From Nemertoderma westbladi (Eukaryota > Xenacoelomorpha > Nemertodermatida > Nemertodermatidae), in NCBI GenBank assembly GCA_032718475.1, contig JAUCBJ010005360.1, positions 1 through 60,224 on the forward strand: a stretch of 60,224 nucleotides of DNA, read 5' to 3'. Position numbers and translations under genes: made by a program. The notes below the pieces were generated by a model, which was not told the DNA's origin, made no database searches, and was given only the letters and a program-made list of their open reading frames with translations. Shown piece after piece: positions 55,424 to 60,224 of the stretch (position 1 is the stretch's first letter; the number at the start of each line of letters is the position of its first letter).

Positions 55424-56634
55424 GGTGTAAAAGCTTTTGCTGAATTGCCCGGTTATTTTTCCTTATTTTTCCCGTAAAATACTCTGTAGTTGGTTTAATA
55501 GGCGTAAGAGGCCGTATTATTGCTGTATCGGTGTTTTTAGAGGATCTAAGAGCTATTTCTTCCGTATGTGTACTGTGGAAGGCATAGTTGATGATTCTAT
55601 GGCAATTCCGTGACGCAAAAGGGGCTAGATACTCTTGAACAGTAGTTACTATGACGACGGTTAACAGCTGATATTCATACGTGTTGATTTTCTTTGTTCT
55701 ACGGCATCTCTCAGTTCAGTCAACCAATCAGAGCGTTTTTACTGTTCTTGTACAGAAATTTCCTAGAAATCACGCAATGCTTTATGGGCAGTGTTATCAT
55801 TCTGTCCTGAGCCAAGAAAGAACGGCTTTTGGAATATTTGTGCTTTTCTGCTTTTAGACTAACACTAGTAGGCTTAATTATAAGGACATATATCCGTTAT
55901 CTGGGTAGCTCAATGGTTAACAACTTACTCAATGCTTGGCTGGTCTTGTCGTGCATACTTTTATAACGTTATACTGCTATTTACTGTCGGTTATTCATTA
56001 TATGGTGATGAAATATTATATTGGAATAACGAGAAATAACCCCGAAACCCCAATATTCTTGATATACCGAAGGTAAGAGAGACAGGTTACATATAACGAT
56101 TGCGACTTATGTTAAAGTGGTTTGAAGTGAATCTAATGTTATTTGATAGACCTACATGAGTCGGTCTGTGTTCCTTTTATATGTGACTAAAATCAGTGAA
56201 GATCGGCAGATTAGTGTGCAGCATTGTGCGGCGTTGTGTATGAGCGAGACTGATAACGAAGCATTTCCTAAAGAATGCGCCATATATGTGAATTGTAACT
56301 AAGCCATATCGTTGTGAGTAGTTTAAGTCATAACTCTGTTTATATAGATAGAGCGCCACGTCCTAAAGGAACTGCTAATATTCCCCGAAGGTGAATAATA
56401 TTGTCAGAGATTATATAATACTGTCAGTCGAATAATACATTAGGCTTACATAGCAATAATATTAAGCTGTCGAAATCAATCTCCCGGGTATATCCAGCGG
56501 GTGAATGATCGCGCACAGATTGGTTTCAACTAGTGTAGTGAATCAAATACTTGTCAGAGGCTAAAAGCGATTTATTATCTAGAAGACATCCTAATTTGGC
56601 GGGTTAAACTGCCAAAGGTCTGAAAGCGCGAACA
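55424..56634. repeat. 5'-type terminal repeat of element B2
   Basis: The outer edge GGTGTAAAAGCTTTTGCTG is shared with 6036. The inner edge GAAAGCGCGAACA ends at 56634. Diagnostic words (CTTGTCAGAGGCTAAAAGC, AGCTGTCGAAATCAATC, GAGACTGATAACGAAGC) match B1 and differ from the two 3' repeats. The 158 bp before it (55266-55423) hold nothing recognisable. Confidence 0.85.
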
Positions 56635-58889
56635 ATAACGGATATAGCTTCTTTATTGCAGTAAGCAATAAAGTTGAAAGTACCAGTCAACCGGTAAACC
56701 TGAACGGTACATCTGTAGGTCAGTAGGCCCAACTGCCAGAACCGGTACTGCCGTAGGTCCGTAGGTCCAACTGCCAGAACCGGTACTTCTGTAGGTCCGT
56801 AGGCCCAACTGTCCTAACCGGTACTTCCCGTATAAGTACATTAGTATTATTCGATTTGATTATTGTATACCGGTAGGCTGTTTAAGAGATTAGGGACTGT
56901 ACACCCCTTGTTTCTTTTGGAGCTTACTTATTTCTGTCAGTTTTATTTGTTTGTAGGCCAGTATTGAACAGAAGGCGTGTAAGCCTGATCATATTGTACA
57001 GACAATTTGTAGGCTGGGCTGTTGTCTTATTGCTGTTAAGTCCGAACGGATTGCAGTGTGTGTAGATCACCTGTCCGATAAAGAATGGTTAGGAAGTAGG
57101 GGCAGCCAAAGCTGTAAGGTAAACCCCCATCTAAAGAATAAGTCGTACTACTGGGTTAGAACGCATACTACCTAATCATTTCGGAGTCTGCATGTCCTGT
57201 AGTTTATTTAGGCTTGAGAGTAGTCTGCCATCGTTTAGTCTGTACTTTGTTTGTGTAGTCTGTACAGGTAGCGTATAATATTTATTTAGATAATTTGTAG
57301 GCTGGATAGTTGTCTGGCTGTTATTAGGTCTGAACGGATTGCAGTGTGTGTAGAGCCTCTGTCCGATAAAGAACGGTTAGGAAGTAGGGGCAGCCAAAGC
57401 TGTAAGGTAAACCCCCATCTAAAGAATAAGTTGTACTACTGGGTTAGAACGCATACTACCTAACCATTTCGGAGTCTGCATGTCCTGTAGTTTATTTAGG
57501 CTTGATAGTAGTCTGTCAGTATTTGGTCTGCATTTTGTTTGAGTGGTTTGTACGCGTAGCGTAATATTTATTATTCAGAGTTTATGCGATTATTCGCAAC
57601 ATTCATTCCCCAAGTTTGTTCCTACAATAATTGTGTTTGTTATACATACCGCTATAGTTAAATTAACCCCGGTACTACACGGGCTGCTTGGCGTAGGTAA
57701 AGACTGGTGATTTTGTGCACCGGTCACTCCAGCAGATGCCGTGGTTCTTTTAGCTGTTCAAGTATATTTAACTACAGATTATATGTTGTACAAGTACTCG
57801 TACCTAATTTAGGGTTTAGTGTACAGTGCTTTCCGAAAGTAATTAGTGAAGGCATTATATTTGTGTTGTAAAGTGGTTGATAGGCACGTTCGAGTAGCTC
57901 TATTAACTTCTAGGTAGGAACACTCCGTGATACATAACGTAGTACCTATAGCGATACGGCTATAGGTCGTCAGGCGGTGGTATTTTCCTATCTGGACAAC
58001 GCAGTGTATTTACTACTACGTATTATTTTCAAATACCGCAGTACCCTGTCCGTTGTAATAACCAGATTCTAACCCTTTGTTAGGCTGGTTTGTAGACTTC
58101 TTGTAAAATTACCCTGAAAATTCGTATTTTGTGTTTTTTGTAAATTTTTGTGTTTATTTAGAGATTGTAATCTCACCCGAATTGTACGTAATTTGTAGTA
58201 TTAAGTAACTTAGGTAAATTAGAATTATTTGTTTTAGTGTCCTATAAGTAACACTTCACTGAAAGCACACCGCTTTGTGTAGTGATTACTCCCCAGAAAT
58301 AATAACATTTATTTCAAACATTGATAAAACCCATTAATGGGTATATATATATTATAAATCAAATCTAACGATTTATAAATAGTAGGCCTACCATACAACC
58401 ATTAGGTCTCAATATCAGTTGGACTACTGCTCAAATAGCGGTAATAAAGTAAGTAAAGTAACCAAGTAACCCTAAAATTCAGAAATTCAATTATTTAAAA
58501 TAATTGATATACCGGTATTTATGATAGGCCTATTATCTTTATTTCTATAAATTTCGGCTGAAATTATACCGGTACTTGTAATTAATTCTAGTCCAGAATT
58601 ATATATACTATAAACTGTAAGCTGTATACCGGTATTCCCGATAGGCCTATTATATATTTATATATATTTGTGCTAAAATTATACCGGTATTCTGTGATAA
58701 ACCTAGTCTGTAATAATACTTATATAGTTATATATGCTATAAGCATACCGGTATCCTAATATATTATATATATCACGCTACACTGAGTAGCAGTATCGGT
58801 AATTAATTACTAGGCTAGTAGTTAATACTGAGTTACTAGACTTGCTTAGACTGTAATATAGCAGTAGGCATTCAACTGTACACATAAAC
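56635..58889 (+). other. 2.25-kb leader of element B2
   Basis: Inverted counterpart of 1986-4237. It has the same three structured parts: TACCGGTT units of about 48 bp (56690-56830), a block of about 289 bp in two tandem copies (about 57003-57560), and palindromic ACCGGTAT sites every 56-62 bp (58510-58760) just before the ORF. No coding frame is seen. Confidence 0.7.
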
Positions 58890-59549
58890 ATGTCTGATAC
58901 TAAGCAGAACCTGTCAGACAGTTTATTAGATGTAACTATCTGTGACTCAGATAGAGGTGTAGAACCGTCTAGACCTAAGTTCAGTTCACCTCCTACTGTG
59001 AGGAAGGTCATCCCTCCTGTAGTAATAACAGAACCTAGGCTGGTCCAACATCGTAGGTCTATCATAGGCACTCGAGCTCAGGTCAAGCGGGACCAAGAAG
59101 CAGCGGAACAGCAACAACCCGTGAGCCAAGAAATCATTTCTCAGCGGCCTGACAGCTCCAGTAGTGAAGATACTGTAGAGCTGACACCCGAGCGCGGAGC
59201 AAGGATGACGGATGCGGTTTATTCGGATCCCCTTCTCATCCTTCCTGCAGCCGTACTCACTAGGTTATTGATCGCGGTGGAAGAACACCAGATCGATTGG
59301 GCGAGAAGTCAACGCTCAACTAAAGATAGTTATGCAGGATACACGAGGGAAGAACTGAAGTCTATTGTCGAGTCGCAATGGAACTTCCCCGGACCCGGAC
59401 TCCCGTTTGATTTATCAGAAGCTGCCTGGGAAGACATACACCGGATGGGAGTGGCCAAGGAAACCATCGATCCAGCTGTGTGGAAGAGGTGTTCGCGCTT
59501 TCAGACCTTTGGCAGTTTAACCCGCCAAATTAGAATGTCTTCTAGATAA
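58890..59549 (+). CDS. Gag N-terminus fused to the element's 3' tail
   Basis: 219 residues from ATG 58890. Residues 1-111 follow the first 125 residues of the B1 Gag (MSDT, then PRLVQHR, RPDSSSS, TPERGA). Residues about 112-200 (LILPAAVLTRLLIAVEEHQI, GYTREELKSIVESQ) have no counterpart in the window. The last 19 residues come from the terminal repeat and equal those of the ORF at 7240. The frame is intact. It lacks the DUF1759-like core and zinc fingers, so it could at most be an N-terminal Gag fragment, possibly just the scar of an internal deletion. Confidence 0.6.
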   Translation: MSDTKQNLSDSLLDVTICDSDRGVEPSRPKFSSPPTVRKVIPPVVITEPRLVQHRRSIIGTRAQVKRDQEAAEQQQPVSQEIISQRPDSSSSEDTVELTPERGARMTDAVYSDPLLILPAAVLTRLLIAVEEHQIDWARSQRSTKDSYAGYTREELKSIVESQWNFPGPGLPFDLSEAAWEDIHRMGVAKETIDPAVWKRCSRFQTFGSLTRQIRMSSR

Positions 59550-60224
59550 TAAATCGCTTTTTAGTCTATGACAAGTATTTGATTCACTACACTAGTCGAA
59601 ACCAATCCGTGCGCGACCATTCACCCGCTGGATATTCCCGGGAGATTGGGTTCGACGGTTTAATTTTTATTGCTATGTAAGCCTAATGTATTATTCGACT
59701 GACAGTATTATATAATCTCTGACAATATTATTCACCTTCGGTAATATTAACAGTTCCTTTAGGACGTGGCGCTTTATCTATATAAACAGAGTTATGACTT
59801 AAACCACTCACAACGATATGGCTTAATTATAATTCACATATATGGCGCATTCTTTAGGAATTGCTTCTTTAACAGACTCACTCATACACTATGCTGCACA
59901 ATACTGCACACTAATCTGCCAATCTTCACTGATTTTAGTCACATATAAACGGAACACAGGCTGACTCATGTAGGGTCTATCAAATAACATTAGATTCACT
60001 TCAACCCACTTTAACATAAGTCACAATCGTTTATCTGTAACCTTCTCTCTTACCTTCGGTATATCAAGAACATTGGGTTTCGGGGTTGTTTATCGTTATT
60101 CCAAATATAATAATTCATCAACCATATTATGAAGAACTGACAGCAAATAGCAGTATAAAACAACAAATCAGCACCGGTATGTCAGTGCACATAGGCATGC
60201 AGTTCCGTCAGTCCGTTTGTATGT
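59490..60224. repeat. 3'-type terminal repeat of element B2, inverted, cut by the window edge
   Basis: Reverse complement of the inner 730 bp of the repeat type at 6036-7299 and 55424-56634. Diagnostic words (TTTTTAGTCTATGACAAG, GGGAGATTGGGTTCGACGG, GGAATTGCTTCTTTAACAG) match the E1 3' repeat. Near 60165-60210 the sequence departs from E1, with a deletion before CAGTCCGTTTG. Confidence 0.85.

Larger units (their letters stand above)
55424..60224 (+). mobile_element. Element B2: internally deleted element with long terminal inverted repeats
   Basis: In order: 5' repeat (55424-56634), leader (56635-58889), a 219-codon ORF (58890-59549) and an inverted 3' repeat (59490 to the window edge). The ORF joins the Gag N-terminus to an unrelated segment and to the standard 3' tail, so everything else has been lost. 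It shows that the repeats bounding this family are inverted. The outer end of the 3' repeat lies at or beyond the edge, so the target duplication cannot be tested. Confidence 0.75.

Noticed and set aside
55910-55985. tRNA-like GGTAGCTCAATGGTTAAC in the B2 5' repeat
   Set aside because: It resembles an A box, but no B box follows at proper distance, and the E1 repeat lacks it.

Overview
The window looks like nuclear DNA of an animal, probably an invertebrate. It holds a BEL/Pao-type gag-pol, two families of non-LTR (LINE) retrotransposon, a hAT-type and a piggyBac-type DNA element, a tRNA-derived SINE and one compact secreted-protein gene with an AATAAA signal. The phylum cannot be fixed from the sequence. 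Apart from one aerolysin-like gene, nearly everything recognisable is mobile or tandemly repeated DNA.

Layout. 1-4.6 kb: 5' half of an element (B1, minus strand): an open BEL-type Gag frame leaving the left edge, a 2.25-kb leader and a truncated terminal repeat. 4.6-6.0 kb: a decayed plus-strand reading frame. 6.0-20.6 kb (minus strand): a 1.26-kb terminal repeat, a 395-codon ORF that ends inside it, a BEL/Pao Gag, PR-RT-RNase H and integrase series broken at four points, and a long leader with a CCAAT/TATA promoter (element E1). 21-24.6 kb: LINE fragment, a relative of the 395-codon ORF split by a piggyBac-like MITE, and a DEDD-exonuclease-like pseudogene. 26.3-27.2 kb: secreted beta-trefoil/aerolysin-like gene with a TATA box in a LINE fragment. 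27.7-28.1 kb: six identical 56-bp repeats. 28.5-47.35 kb: two large arrays of a 29-30-bp satellite (5.0 and 6.6 kb), each followed by a copy of the same 3.4-3.7-kb spacer. 47.8-55.3 kb: LINE A copies, one split by a hAT-type element that itself holds a LINE B. 55.4-60.2 kb: element B2 (plus strand), an internally deleted relative of B1.

The most unusual system is the B1/B2/E1 group. B2 is bounded by about 1.2-kb terminal repeats in INVERTED orientation, yet its first ORF begins like the B1 Gag, which carries a BEL-type (DUF1759-like) Gag core. The 5' and 3' terminal repeats are two stable subtypes across elements (B1-5' with B2-5', E1-3' with B2-3'). That is not expected if the ends were copied from each other by LTR-type reverse transcription. 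E1 places a whole BEL gag-pol directly upstream of the same 3' end. A DNA-transposon-like element carrying BEL retroelement genes is a coherent reading, but E1's 5' terminal repeat is not in view, so nested insertion remains possible.

The second unusual structure is the satellite: most CACGTG-type units carry an E-box overlapping a CSL/Su(H)-like GTGRGAA site, repeated dozens of times per array. Sequence similarities were judged by eye; no database search or alignment program was used.
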